A model generated the notes under the pieces. It did no database searches. It had not been told where the DNA came from and saw only the letters and a list, made by a program, of their open reading frames with translations. Both the position numbers and the translations under genes were made by a program. DNA of 64,000 nt from Owenia fusiformis (Eukaryota > Annelida > Polychaeta > Sabellida > Oweniidae), in contig CAIIXF020000009.1 of NCBI GenBank assembly GCA_903813345.2, positions 22,161,759 through 22,225,758 of the forward strand. The letters are read 5' to 3'. Below are positions 25,501 through 40,878 of the stretch, one piece after another (the first letter of the stretch is position 1; every line of letters starts with the position of its first letter).

Positions 25501-27142
25501 ACATGGATATGGGTGTCCTGATTTCACTTGTGAAACCTCACTTGTCATTGGATAAATTAGTTATGTGATGATCGGTTTTGAATAATGATGACTGGGAAGA
25601 TTTCAGAGAAAGAGCGTATATCATATAATGTTTATTGATGATATGTTGACATTGCTGATCATTATTGACATCGCTGATGGCGAATAAATACCAAAAGGTA
25701 ACGCTTTGCGCAAATGTCACTCATGGTGAATTTCTGATGGAACTTCTTACTACGACATAATAACCATTTAACAGGATAGTGTATGACCACTATCAGATAA
25801 TTTAGCCAATGTTTGTAACTTCACAATTTACATTTTTTGTTTACAATCGCACGAGACACGTGAGCCCGGGCGGGTATGTGAGGCTGATCTGAGAAGTCTT
25901 AATAAACAATAGTTCTGTCAAAAAAATGATTAAATTAAATTACATAAGATTCGGAAAGAAAGTGCCCCGTTCATATTTCATATTTGCTTAAAAATAATTA
26001 GTACGTTGGGCAAATAGAATCCTTTTTATAGCAGCTAATTCAAAATATTCCTATGCTGGCTGTACTAATTCTTCAAAACTTTCCATCATTGACGTCATTG
26101 ATTTGACTCATTTGCATACAACCAATCAGCGCGCCGGAAATAATCGATTTTTTTTACTTTGTGGAAAGGTGAATAGCATTGTCATTTCCATTTTACATTT
26201 TAGGTGTCTGGCCTGTCACGCTGGCTAGGTGAACAATTGGAAGTATTAAATACACTACAGCCACCTGTTGTTGTGCTAATCATGTGTTCATTGGTGTCCT
26301 TGTGTACCGAATTCAGTAGCAACCCATCAACATCGGCACTTTTCAACCCAATCGTGTCTTCAATGGTAAGATATTCCATTCTCACCAGGCTTAATATTCG
26401 CTAGATGCAATCTGTATCCTTCAACAATTTTACAACATTCATAATTAGGCTAGTTGCTTGAGTTTGTGTTTGTTTGTGTATTTTTTTTTCACATAGGCTA
26501 TTGGATTGAACCTCAACCCCTTATACATGATGTTTCCGGTGACTATGGCAACTAGTTTTTCGTTCATGTTACCAATCTCAGCCCCCTGTATAGCAGTTGT
26601 GTTTTCGTATGGAAATCTCAGAGTTGTAGATATGGTAAGTATTAATTAAGTAATAGTATTGTCCCAAAAGAAGTTATGGGTCGAGTCCCACCTTAAAATA
26701 ACCTATGATCACATCCTGGTATTTCCCGAAAAACGGAACGACGGAAACAAACGGCAGTTTCTGAAATCATTGACGAACGGAAGGACGGGCAAATGAATGA
26801 GTGGGCGATTCCATGTATCATCATCATGAGAGCCAAAATGTCCGATCAACGGCCGGGTTCCCACGACACTCAAAAGTGATGACCTGTTGATCGCGCCATC
26901 TTTCTAATACTTATAAGATATACGCAGAACTTTGACAGTTAAAGCCAGATCAGAAAGGTAATTTATTTCAAAAAAACTTAATCGCATGAAACTGAATTTT
27001 AGAGGTTAATGTCCAATTTGTTTAATGTTAGGTAAAAGCTGGTTTCCTGATGAACATAACAGGTGTATGTGTGTGTACATTGGCCGCCAGCACATGGGGT
27101 TTGATGTTGTTTAACTCTGGTGGCCCGCCTCCCTGGGTGTAA
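13555..27142 (+). CDS. SLC13-family Na+/di- or tricarboxylate symporter (14 exons, complete)
   Basis: Membrane symporter of the NaDC/NaCT/NaS group. Exons: 13555-13647, 14192-14341, 14828-14943, 15204-15477, 16402-16492, 17293-17443, 20515-20643, 20867-20959, 21362-21466, 23080-23162, 23420-23529, 26204-26365, 26497-26634, 27032-27142. All junctions are GT-AG and phases agree, giving 601 aa, normal for the family. Conserved pieces: [16 protein letters not shown] (exon 3), [10 protein letters not shown] with the first SNT cation motif (exon 4), [12 protein letters not shown] (exon 6), FASW and WVWLQILF (exon 7), [20 protein letters not shown] (exon 11), TEFSSNPST as the second cation motif (exon 12) and SFMLP (exon 13). 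Exon 4 uses the acceptor at 15202-15203; the in-frame ATG at 15172 is not needed. In exon 13 the usual Asn after FMLP is replaced (see findings). Which paralogue (A2, A3 or A5) cannot be decided here. Confidence 0.93.
13700..14065. mobile_element. Diverged relative of the TTAA MITE, SLC13 intron 1
   Basis: The left part matches the 7440-7490 segment (ttgctatacctacacttgtt and the following tattttctggtacaaaataa block). The right part matches its inverted counterpart (tgatactttcatgaaaaagc followed by cttcattctttattttgtaa). The outermost ends and target duplication are no longer recognisable, so it is an older, decayed copy. Confidence 0.65.
15558..16350. mobile_element. GAACG-rich TIR element, SLC13 intron 4
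   Basis: Inverted ends TCACACCAAACTAGTTCT (15561-15578) and AGAACTAGTTTGGTGTGA (16330-16347) enclose about 750 bp rich in repeated cgttcta, cgaacg and aacgtg motifs. An internal near-repeat of the left end (atcacaccaagcaagttgcc) starts at about 15939. A poly-G run follows the right end. Composition differs from the surrounding intron. No target duplication or protein was recognised. Confidence 0.72.
17474..17760 (-). pseudogene. LINE remnant: end of reverse transcriptase with zinc-knuckle-like tail
   Basis: The minus-strand frame reads [12 protein letters not shown] followed by [18 protein letters not shown] and an EFW motif. This Cys-x2-Cys...His...Cys pattern is typical of the segment after the reverse transcriptase of many non-LTR retrotransposons. 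No intact reverse transcriptase is seen upstream. The 62 bp at 17698-17760 reappear in inverted orientation at 19549-19610, so retroelement debris brackets this part of SLC13 intron 6. The other open frames between 19700 and 20024 are unrecognised. Confidence 0.6.
18130..18200. repeat. Short tandem duplication in SLC13 intron 6
   Basis: The block gttattggaacgtttctgac and following bases occurs twice in direct succession. The rest of the 17444-20514 intron shows no gene apart from the LINE debris and the MITE at its end. Confidence 0.7.
20071..20453. mobile_element. MITE with about 70-bp inverted ends, SLC13 intron 6
   Basis: Left arm CCGGAATAACCTGACAATGG and onward to gtcgcttcaa; right arm is the complement with a few changes, ending GGCTATTCCGG. 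The element is about 380 bp and has no coding content. It ends about 60 bp before the acceptor of exon 7. The target duplication is unclear. Confidence 0.8.
21730..22833. mobile_element. Mariner/Tc1-like transposon, decayed, SLC13 intron 9
   Basis: Ends CAGGGTGGGCCAAAAAA and the complement, each flanked by TA (21728-21729 and 22834-22835). The inverted arms are unusually long, with similarity reaching about 300 bp inward. A transposase remnant lies between the arms on the minus strand. The 1.1-kb length shows internal deletion compared with intact mariner elements (about 1.3 kb). Confidence 0.88.
22232..22447 (-). pseudogene. Remnant of mariner-type transposase (C-terminal part)
   Basis: The frame contains [16 protein letters not shown], then an FIIPYKW segment and [12 protein letters not shown]. 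This is the pattern around the second and third catalytic acidic residues of mariner transposases (usually DNAPxHxA ... PPxSPDLNPxDYxxW). The Asp before the first motif and the SPDL part are lost; the last Asp (CDY) remains. Only about 70 residues are readable, so the enzyme is dead. Confidence 0.72.
24066..24290. mobile_element. Short MITE, unoccupied copy, SLC13 intron 11
   Basis: Ends CACTCTACTATACCTTGCAT and the near-complement GGTATAGTAGAGTGA bound about 225 bp. A copy in reverse orientation at 61515-63067 carries a 1.3-kb insertion; this one does not. It lies just left of transposon copy B. Confidence 0.8.
24356..26173. mobile_element. TIR transposon copy B (TA target), SLC13 intron 11
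   Basis: 1,818 bp, the same element as at 2470-5053 but inverted and without the nested insert. Both ends carry the TTCACCTTTCCACAAAG inverted repeat and are flanked by TA (24354-24355 and 26174-26175). Its right end lies only 30 bp before exon 12 (starts 26204), so the branch point and polypyrimidine tract of that intron are squeezed against or inside the element. Confidence 0.93.
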
Positions 27143-28718
27143 AGCAACACAACTGACATCACATCAACATAATTCAACAAAATGCTCAATATGAATGATG
27201 CAAAATGAGTGCGTAAGAAACGTTCAAAGAAACTTAAGGTTTTTACTGTATAGACGCAATCTTAAATTGGGATTAAAGACGAAATCGAGCCACTATATTC
27301 GTATCAGTAGTTCATATTTAAAATATAAAAAAATTAAAAACATAGAAAAAAAACATAAATTTTAATACGGACCTTCAAAACTGAAAGACAGTTCAAAAAT
27401 TTGCATGGCTTGCAATTTGTACATGTATATGCTTTCTGTAAATAAAATTAATTGACACTGTCAAATAACTAAAAATGTGCAGATGGCTTTTTGTTAATTA
27501 ACGCGTATGTTGTGAAAATAAGTTATTTAAATGATATACTCTACACGTGTCTATCCCTGGTATCGATCAAAATAATTGGGACACTTTAACACGGCGTTTG
27601 ATTACGTCATTATTTATTGCGCAGCTCTAAATTGTTTATTGTATCTTTATTTCCCGTATCAGATATACAGTACGAAGCAAAAAACAGTTTTACATATAAA
27701 ATATCGGATCTTATTATAAATACATGGAAAATACAAAGAATAAAAAGAAAAAGAGAATTTACATATTTTTCTAAAGAGACTTTAAACAAATGCAAGTTTT
27801 TGTGCCACAGTTATAATACAGTTTTCATATGTTAATTCATCTAAATTAAATAGCACATCAGTGTCTGAATCAGTGTCTGAATCTGGAAGTTTGACACTAG
27901 TTTCCAGATCAATGCATGCAATCTATGATCTCTTCATATAGTTGCATTCAAGTGTTTGAAGTGTTTTCTAAAACTATATAGATGAAAGTATATATACATT
28001 TTTTAAAATTATATTGTTACCATTCAAAAGATGACCATTAAATTGACGATGTGTTAGCCTTTAAGATTTTTATGACTGGTTTAAGAGAAACGTGTGTTCA
28101 AAAAGTTCTCCATATCGATACTACTCCTTTGGGCTATAGATATTGCAAATTTTGAATAAATTGACCAAAACTAATTTTTCTAACCTTCTGTATATTTCAT
28201 ATTCGAAATTATTAAATTTTAACTGTTGGCGAAACCATATCTGTATTGGCACGACGCTTCATTTGGCACATTTATAATATTGTACAAAGCGTGCCAATAT
28301 AATGGTCTCTCCCGATGAATATTGTTGTAGGATAATCACTATGCACTGCCACCTACGACAGGTGATGATCTTAATTTGCACCTGTTAAGTCTTACTGGTA
28401 GGAGGTGGCATATGCTGGTCCTGTAGCTTATTGTTCACCTTCGGGATGTATATTCTTGTAATGACGTAATTGCACATTCAATATTTTACATACAATACCA
28501 TTTACTCCCAATACTACTTCTACATTGAAAGTTTGAACACATATACAATATACATACACACCATGTCATTTGGCACCCGTGTTATCACTGCATAAAATAG
28601 ATATATCAGTGGTCAGCTAACTGCATGTACCGAGTTGACATCAGAACAAAAAATAACTTTAACTGAATGTTATTTTTTGAATGATTCGACTTCGAGAGAG
28701 GGGACGTAACTTGCCGAA
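27143..28718. other. SLC13 3' flank and GRB2 5' flank
   Basis: About 1.6 kb between two genes on the same strand. AATAAA at 27441-27446, about 300 bp after the SLC13 stop, is a likely polyadenylation signal. No further gene, RNA or transposon end was recognised. The GRB2 promoter should lie towards the right end but shows no clear core element. Confidence 0.5.
27441..27446 (+). promoter_or_regulatory. Candidate polyadenylation signal of SLC13 gene
   Basis: AATAAA, the first canonical hexamer found after the stop codon at 27142. This is position-based inference only. Confidence 0.45.
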
Positions 28719-33177
<4,459 letters not shown>

Positions 33178-33867
33178 CATCATGATTGAATAATACTACT
33201 AATAACATCCGGATCTATTTAATATTTTTATGGCACCAGTCGATGTTCTCTCAAGGTTATGGTTGATATATATAACTAGTTGTATTGATTGAGAAGGTTC
33301 ACAAATTAAAGTACATGTAGACTAATTTGAACCAAATCACGCATGAATCACAATTTGAAGTAAAGCGTAACTGTGTGTGTCGAAAATGAAGGATGGAGAA
33401 ATGTCTGGACAAAATAAAGAATGAAGCAGAATAACAATTGTTTGACACCAAAAAGTAAGACAGATAACATGCATTCGCAATACTGCAATACATGTACATG
33501 TACGTTCGTAGACCAAATAAGAATGTAATCACGAATTTTTTACGAAGGTTAATGACTCATCTGTTCGGTCTGCAATAAGTAGCAACATTGGTAAAGCAAG
33601 CATTCGCAATAAAAAGTTCTTACTATCCTGGAGTTAGATTCTGAACTTTTGCTATTTCACAGGAATCAATCCGACAAAATGCGCTTACATTTTAGGCACT
33701 TGTAGAAGAGCTTATTCTTGAGACTACATACTCTCGTTCACTTAAAACGTTTTTTTAATTGCTATAGTTAAAAACGTGTACTGATTTTGTGGACTGTTTC
33801 AGTAATTCGAGTAATTTCGCAATTATGAAACATTACAATTTCTATTTTTATTCCAAAAAATATATTT
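33178..33867. other. Convergent 3' flanks of GRB2 and protease gene 1
   Basis: 690 bp between a plus-strand and a minus-strand gene end. AATAAA at 33413-33418 (plus) suits GRB2, and TTTATT at 33847-33852 (minus-strand AATAAA) lies about 16 bp after the protease stop. Nothing else was recognised. Confidence 0.5.
33847..33852 (-). promoter_or_regulatory. Candidate polyadenylation signal of protease gene 1
   Basis: AATAAA on the minus strand, about 16 nt past the TAA stop at 33868. This is unusually close but possible; inference from position only. Confidence 0.4.
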
Positions 33868-36800
33868 TTATCTTCCTGGATAACAGAACAGACAAGTCGA
33901 CCTAACATCGTTAATATTTTCCCCTAATAGTTGCTCCAATGGATCTCCTCCCCTTAGACCCCAACAAGGTAGTTTGTTCTTAGTCATGCGCGATTTGATC
34001 TTGACAGTCCTGTCTTTAATGTACATTGTAGCAACCGTCTTTCTAGGTTTCATTGTTCCAAAGTAGATGTCGGACTTCTTGTAGCTGTCAACTACGCCTA
34101 AAGAAAATCACATTTTAATAATATGACAGTTGCAATACAAGATATAGACTGTTTATTAATATTTTGATTTTAAGTGATATAATCTTTACCAATTAGCCTA
34201 TATAAATCAGAAAATCAGTGAGCGCAGACATGTAGACCATGCATGACTAGTTCTAAGGTATCCCCATAATTTAGGACTTCGAGAAAAAATATGGTCCTTC
34301 ACGTGACAGTAATATGGTAATGAATTTGTTTGAAATTTGAATTTGATTGCCGGGATAAATACATTTTTCTCTCCCGGCATCCTTCGCTAAAACACTGGGA
34401 TAAAGTAATTTTGAAAGTGTGTTATCCCAGCACTAGCCCTGAATTTTTGCACGGGATAAAATGCCTTGAGAAAAAGAGCAAATCAAGGTAGATGCTATAA
34501 GATCATTAAACGTTCTCTATAAGAAATTACAATCTTACAAGCATACTGTCTCACTTCAAAAAACTTCTGAGTGTCCATGAGTTACTGAGTTACTCCTACA
34601 TCACAACAACAACATTATCCCAAGGTACTCTTATTTTTTAATTGCGGTAAAGTATATTGGGATGGGGGAGGGGGGTCTATTTATGAGATACAAGATAAAT
34701 CATGGTGCAGACGAATCATGGAATATTACTGTCCCAATTCCTTATTACTGATCATTCATGAGATGAAGAAAATACGGTTTCTCTGTATACAAATCCTTGT
34801 GAAGTAATGAAGCTAAGGAGTCCATCTCGAATGATGTTTGTCATCTCAATTCTTTTGAAAACGTTTCCAATGGAAACTGAGCCAAAATGGTCTTCTCAAT
34901 ATTCAATTGACATGCTTTTATCAAAATCTATGTCAAAGAAATACAAAAAGCGCATCATATAAAAACTACATATGAGAACTGCTTTGATGAAACAGTTATT
35001 GAAACAACGCGTAGAAGTGAGGAAGTCAGTAAGAAAATAGAGACTTCTTCAGTAATTCGCCTATCATTACTCACCTAGAATCCCTTTCCCAATTTGAGGG
35101 AAAACATGTGGAAATATACAGAAATCTACTCGTGCATTTCTCCTGGCAACAGTTATAGTTATTTCATGTTCTAATATCATCACTTCCCCAGTCATGGAAT
35201 CTTTGTTTATCTTTATCCTTACACCTTCATGCACCATTGTCTGCATGGCCCAGGCTCTGAATCTCCCGTTGTTCACTCGGATGTATTTCTTTGTGAATTC
35301 AATGGTTATATTTCCAATTTTGAGACCTAGGTGTTTGATGTACTTGGATACCTCAGGGTATGTCTTGCTTACAGGTCCGTATTGACCATTAATAAGGATA
35401 CCTGCGTCCATATACACATTTGCATTACATTTAGGTTGGACAAAGCAATTTAGCTAGTATTGAAATAAATTGTTGCTATTACACGCCCATTCCTTAACCA
35501 GTTAACATTTTCTCGTGCAACTGTTGATATGGGCACCAGTGATAAGTGTCCCTCTCCTTGTGACAGAAAGTGCTTTAAAGTGAAGAACAAGGATTTAATT
35601 CCATTGGACAAACATCCCTTGTGGACCTGACTGCTCATTGTATTTAAATGTGTAGACACAACTTGCTGATATTAGTCAATGAATCAATACCTTTATCTTT
35701 ATCAGAAAAGAAGGTGAGAACCTCTCCACTTTTCCCACGTAGTGTATAGCAGAGCCTGACATTATGGGCAGACAGGAAGTGTTTAACGTGGGGGTCACCC
35801 TTCACACAAAGTCCTAAAATTAAGAAATGTCTCTTTAATGAACTTACAATGAGATGTACAGATTTACTATTTTCTCCTTAAAATCTGGATACCTTAAATA
35901 CCGACCGGCCTCCCAAATAAGCATAATAAAACTTTAATATTTATTTCATGACATAGTGTTATATACCAAATTGTTCGAAAATGGATTACCTTTAAAATGA
36001 TATATAAATCAATCTATCATATTGAATATAGCTATTTTCATTCTGATTTAAAGTTGGGTATTGGATTTTTTGGCCCACCCTGTATTATAAATATTCAAAT
36101 TGCGGCATACCTGCTCTACAAGTTGGTGGCTCTTCGCTCCATTTCCCATCTGGTAGACATGCCCTCACTATTGGCCCTAACAACTGTCGGCCATTTATAC
36201 AATCGTACAGAGCTAGTGACCCAGGTGTATTCGAAACTACCTTCAGGGTGCCATTTGACGGGGCGTCTACAATTGGGTCGAGTTGTGGGCACTTTACACC
36301 ATCATCATCCGCAACTGGCAGAGTCCCACATTCACATATATCTTCATGAATACACGATCTCCGACATGGCTTAGCTAGAACCAGAATTTAAGTTTTCAAA
36401 ATTAGCATTTTTACTACTGCATTTAGCGTTTTCAGACTATATCTACCTTAAATTGATATTTGATACATAGCTTTTTGATTTCGCACAACTATTCAAAAAT
36501 AGTGTGAACTATGATTCTAATTTTAATGGAAGGCAAATGCCTCAACAACTTCATGTATATTATATCAGTATTTTCTTATTGTTTTCTTACATCTGACAGT
36601 TTCTTTGATCCAGTTGAGCACAGCTGGGTGTCTAAGAGACGCTGTCACCGTTGCTGAGAACCGGCGTCCTGATATGATCCCTACTAGACAATCCGTATTG
36701 TTACAATCTTTAATCACACATGGACTTCCTGCAATTATGAATTTCACCCAAATAAATGACACAAACTATACAGTAATAATTCAATTATGAGTAAAACATT

Positions 36801-39800
36801 CAGTGAGAATATTTTTATTAGATATTGATCGATCCCGGTTAATATAAGATTTCACACATAATGGGCGAAGGCTGCAGGAAGTTTGTAGGTTTACCTGAGT
36901 CCCCAGTTCCTCCAAAGTTTGGTACAGAACAAAGACCAGCGTTGGGGAGCTTAAAACCTCCCTGTATGTCAAGTACTTCTGTGCAGATATCTCTTCCAAC
37001 AATAGATGGAGTCGCCTGTTGGAGTGTCCTACGAAAGGTATTAGACTCTGTTACAGCACCCCACCCATAACATGTCATGGTCTCTCCTACAAAAATATAA
37101 TCAGTTATACCAATTAAAATCGATCAGATATAATATATTTAAAAATCCTGTTTTTACATGTACATTTAACATTAGAATTTTTTGTTTTCTTGAACTAAAA
37201 TGCACAAATGAAAATATTAATAAGATTATTGCGAGAGGTCGTGGGTTTGTAGACCATCTCCTCGCTTTTTCAAAAATGTTGACCAATTGAAAAGGAGGAC
37301 TTTGATTTATCAAATCCTTGATCAAACGTACAGGGTGTTCCCAAAGTAACAGGCGTATTGGCATTTTGTTAATCCTGAACCAAATGCTAATAATTTCTCA
37401 TAGGAATCTTTCTTATAATATTAAATGGTGTACGCTAAATGTAATTCGAACATGAATGATTTCACGCCTTCTATGAACTGTGAACAAAATCAATGCTTCA
37501 GCCGGGTTATATTCGAGATCAATGCCCCAGCTCTGTACTTAAGTTTCGTTCAGTGCACCCAAAGGTCAATTCAGGCTGTTCCCCTTCTTTTCGCAAAATT
37601 TAATTTTTCTATGGATCCGCGGTGATTTTTTTTTGTTTCTGGGCAATATAGAATTAATTTCAATAATTATCAATGTAGAAGATATGCGTGAAACCAATAA
37701 AATAGGCCGAAATGTCAATAAAAAGTCGGGGTCAGGAGGTAAGTTAACAAATTGGAACAACCAAACGCTCAACCGGAAGTAGAAATGAAAAAAGTGGAAA
37801 TGAACATCGAAATTAATGATTTTGCAATATTCTGGTGAGTTTTCATGTTCGAATCGTAATATAGACCTCAGAGCAGGGCTACTAGTTTCGAATTCACCCC
37901 TTAGATCTAGGCACAAAGGCTGTCGAACCAGAAAATAGTTGTGCCAAGACCTGCGGGGTGAATTCGAAACTAGTAGCCCTGCTCTTCGATCTATATTTTT
38001 TTACATCCTACTAGTTTTGCATTTCAGCTTGGACATAGGGGGTGATCAAAATGCTGAAAGTCTTAACTCTCGGAGTGGAATGTTGTCCCGGGAACTGTGA
38101 TCTTATGTCATCAAAGCAACCGTATCTGTACTTGAGATTCATTATTTTTCAGAGATTTGACAGTTTGAGCTGCAATACTCAAAAGTACGTTTTGAGAAAT
38201 TTTGAAGACAATTTGTGTAGAGTTTAGAAAATACCTGCACCATTCCTGTTTCTTTTGGAACACCTTATATGAAATGAATTTTATCTTATCTAAAAAGTAA
38301 CGGCATTATCAGAGGATGCATTCCATTATCAGATTATGTACTTTCAAGAGATCTCTTGAAAGTCAAAGAATTCACTCGAATGATTGAATGATATAAAAAC
38401 TATATGTAATTTAGACGGCCCAATTTCTGGCACCTTTCAACTGATGGAGGTCATCTAAGGGTGTTTTCGGTAAACATATCCTTTTCATCACATTCTCTGT
38501 GAACTCGGGTAGGCATTTATTGAGCCTAAGAAGAGCAATGTCAACGGAGTCGTTGTGTCCAAGGACATCAGAAAACTTGGAAAAAGGGTGACACGTGGCT
38601 TGCCATCCTCCCCCTGATATTACTTTCAAGTTGTCCTGTTTTTGAGGGAAACCAGGCACAAGTTGTGTTAACTCTCTGGCTCCTAGTGTTATCCTATAAT
38701 GTGTTTATATATATGATTAAATATTAATCAAATAAGGTTATCGTATTTATGATCCAAATACAACATTATGATATTTATGGTCTCAATAATGGAATGATTT
38801 GAGTAAACTAGAAAAATTTAGAACATTACATTTATGGTCACAATAATTACATTAAAAATAGATTTATCCTATGCCCAGTAGATGTTTAGGGAGATAAGTT
38901 AGGATATATCGTGTGTCCTGATTTTGAGGTTCCAATATCCAGAACCTCCACATCTCCCGCTCCCTGGCATATCTACTCAACTCCGGCAATTGAAAGTAAA
39001 ATTTGAAAAAATACAACTAGACTCAACGTTGCGTTACATTCTTTTGAGAAAACCCATATCCAAGCGTGTAAAATAAGTCCATCCCCACTGCTACATAATA
39101 TATGTTCACTGTGAGATATACCATTGGAAAGATCATCCAAAGTTACATTATTACCCACCAAATCGCAGTATTTACCTTGAATTCACTGCCATACATGAAC
39201 ATATAAGTCATCTTAACTTCCTTCTCTGATTTTTCCCATGCCTGATTTTAAAGTATTGTACCTCCAAATATTTCGAGTTGCCATGTTTCTAGGTCCATAG
39301 TATATGGTCACCCAGAGGGGGAGAAACACCTGGGTCCAAAGATGACATGCGCTTATAATGTAAATCTGTATTGAGATGACATCGTCGCCGATTGGTCAAA
39401 AGTCGACAAATAAATGACGTCATCAATGGCGGTTTCAAAATTTTCGAAGTACGCTTCGAATAATATTATGTTCATTACTGGCGTGTTAGTCACTATCATA
39501 AGGGGCTTTCCCTCCTCTTATGGTCACCTCAATTGATGCAGTGAGGCAACTTGCGACATTTATTGGCAGGTATCAGATATATATATGCCAGTAACTTTGG
39601 ATGATCTTTCCAATGATATATCACACAGGATACCATATTAAGGGTTTGGCTGTAGCGGGGGTTACTTGTTCGACACCCTTGTATGATCTAATCCTAATAG
39701 TTATCCAAAAATCATTCTCTAGTATCTCTGATCTGTCCGTTCCTGGGCTTTGAGTGGTTTTGCGATGCTTCGGAGGTTTCTTTACTTTGTGTTTCTGTCC

Positions 39801-40878
39801 TTTGTACTTTTTCTGTTAAATCGCCTCGCAAACAATGGATAATTTTACCTTGTCACTACACCGCCACATTTCTTCCCAGTTACCTCCTGTACGCAATGCG
39901 CAGCTGTTACAATGTAGCAGCTGTTAAGTATGGCGCCACCACAAAAGCCTGCATCAGCTCCATAGAAGCCAAATAACCCTGCCATCCATGGGTGTGAACC
40001 TTGTATTGCAACTTGGGCTACAATATGGTGTAATATCAGTTATTTCTAACTGTGTGGACGAGAAATCTCGTCAATTTTAACTTTCCTTGTGGTTTGCTGA
40101 CGAGGTAAATCCTTGAAGAAAATCAGAAAACCAATTGATTTATTTTTCAGTGGATGATACCTTAAATATTGTTCGAAGTTTACAATTCTGGGTCTAGTTC
40201 ACGTTATTTTATACTTATTAAAATGCATGATATCGAAAGTCCTGAATGATGAATTGAAGAGATAACGATGGCAGACAAGGTGCGTAGAAATGGCATTTTG
40301 AAAATAGGCTGCAAAAATGATTTGCACAAAACATTAATTGATATGCCTATTTTTCTGATTTTTTGTATTTACACAGTATCAAATTGATTTGTGTACAAGC
40401 TAACCTCGATACTAAGCTTGTGCCTAACCTTAATCAATTATTCTTGTGTAATAAAAAACCCATTCAACATTGTACAATTGTGAAAAAAGTAACAGAACAA
40501 CAAGTAACAAAAATGTTATTCTTGATATTAATTCAAAATTCAATCCAAACATTTTAAAGGAACGTAAGACTTATACCTCCGGGTGCCTTAAGGCTGATTC
40601 TCTGCACGTTATTCCCGACTCTGTGAGGTTTTTTACAATTTGTGGGCTTTGCAATATCCCCCAATCCAAATCCTGAGTAAAGCTGAAATATTCTTTAATA
40701 TAACTCAAATACATTAGGGGAGGGGTTACAACAGTTGCTGCTTAAAACTTCTTCTAATTTTTTCCTTACTTTGCATGTTAACTCTAACTGCTTATTCTTA
40801 CTCTGTATTTTGTATAATAACATTGATGTTATCTCAAAGAGACCTTACCTGACAAATCAGCCATATTAAACTAAGCAT
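33868..40878 (-). CDS. Secreted S1 protease-sushi-ITIH_C fusion protein, paralogue 1 (10 exons, complete)
   Basis: Exons (minus): 40878-40849, 40682-40577, 40017-39849, 38693-38434, 37086-36895, 36728-36591, 36374-36111, 35813-35691, 35401-35075, 34097-33868. All are GT-AG with matching phases, giving 612 aa. The start MLSLIWLICQ is a short signal peptide. Residues 45-298 form a chymotrypsin-fold domain: GSHPWMAGLFG, CGG, TAAHC (His57), SVDIALLRL (Asp102), YGWG, GTGDSGSPCV (Ser195), NWIKETV. Residues 325-384 form a sushi/CCP domain (CPQLDP to KWSEEPPTC). Residues 388-612 form an ITIH heavy-chain C-terminal domain: GDPHVKHF, RLCYTL, GILINGQYGP, ARVDFCIF, GKGILG, ATMYIKDR, LPCWGL. The activation site and S1 pocket are atypical. 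ITIH_C is normally found after VIT and VWA domains, so this fusion is unusual. No function is known. AATAAA follows the stop closely. Confidence 0.87.
34097..35813 (-). other. ITIH_C-encoding exons 8-10 of protease gene 1
   Basis: Three exons (35813-35691, 35401-35075, 34097-33868) make up the C-terminal third. Order and spacing follow the ITIH heavy-chain C-terminal domain: Asp-Pro-His, LCxxL, GxxxNGQ, LGL then an ITIEF strand, VDF, G-LG turn, and a final region with a conserved Cys-Trp pair. The identification rests on this ordered pattern, compared from memory with ITIH1-3. Confidence 0.82.
36068..36084. mobile_element. Solo mariner end next to exon 7 of protease gene 1
   Basis: TTTTTTGGCCCACCCTG followed by TA equals the end of the transposon at 21730-22833, but no partner end was found nearby. 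It lies about 25 bp after the exon 7 donor and looks like a deletion remnant. Confidence 0.6.
37331..38266. mobile_element. Mariner-like TIR element in intron 4 of protease gene 1
   Basis: Starts TA-CAGGGTGTTCCCAAAG and ends CTTTTGGAACACCTTA, an imperfect inverted pair of about 20 bp. Inside lies another palindrome (37875-37985) with arms agcagggctactagtttcga. The open frame at 37566-37916 (minus) has no recognisable transposase motif. Confidence 0.65.
39108..39627. repeat. Inverted-repeat element in intron 3 of protease gene 1
   Basis: Arm gatataccattggaaagat with the following catccaaagttac near 39114 is mirrored at 39589-39627. About 520 bp in total with no coding content. The remainder of the 38694-39848 intron shows nothing recognisable. 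Confidence 0.7.

Noticed and set aside
35691-35813. VWD domain instead of ITIH_C because of the GDPH motif
   Set aside because: The following LCxxL, INGQ, VDF, GxLG and CW pattern follows ITIH heavy chains and lacks the VWD cysteine framework; a structural comparison would settle it.
33868-40878. Paralogue 1 as a pseudogene because of its short signal peptide and odd activation site
   Set aside because: All ten exons are open, in phase and with good splice sites, and the odd activation site is shared by paralogue 2.
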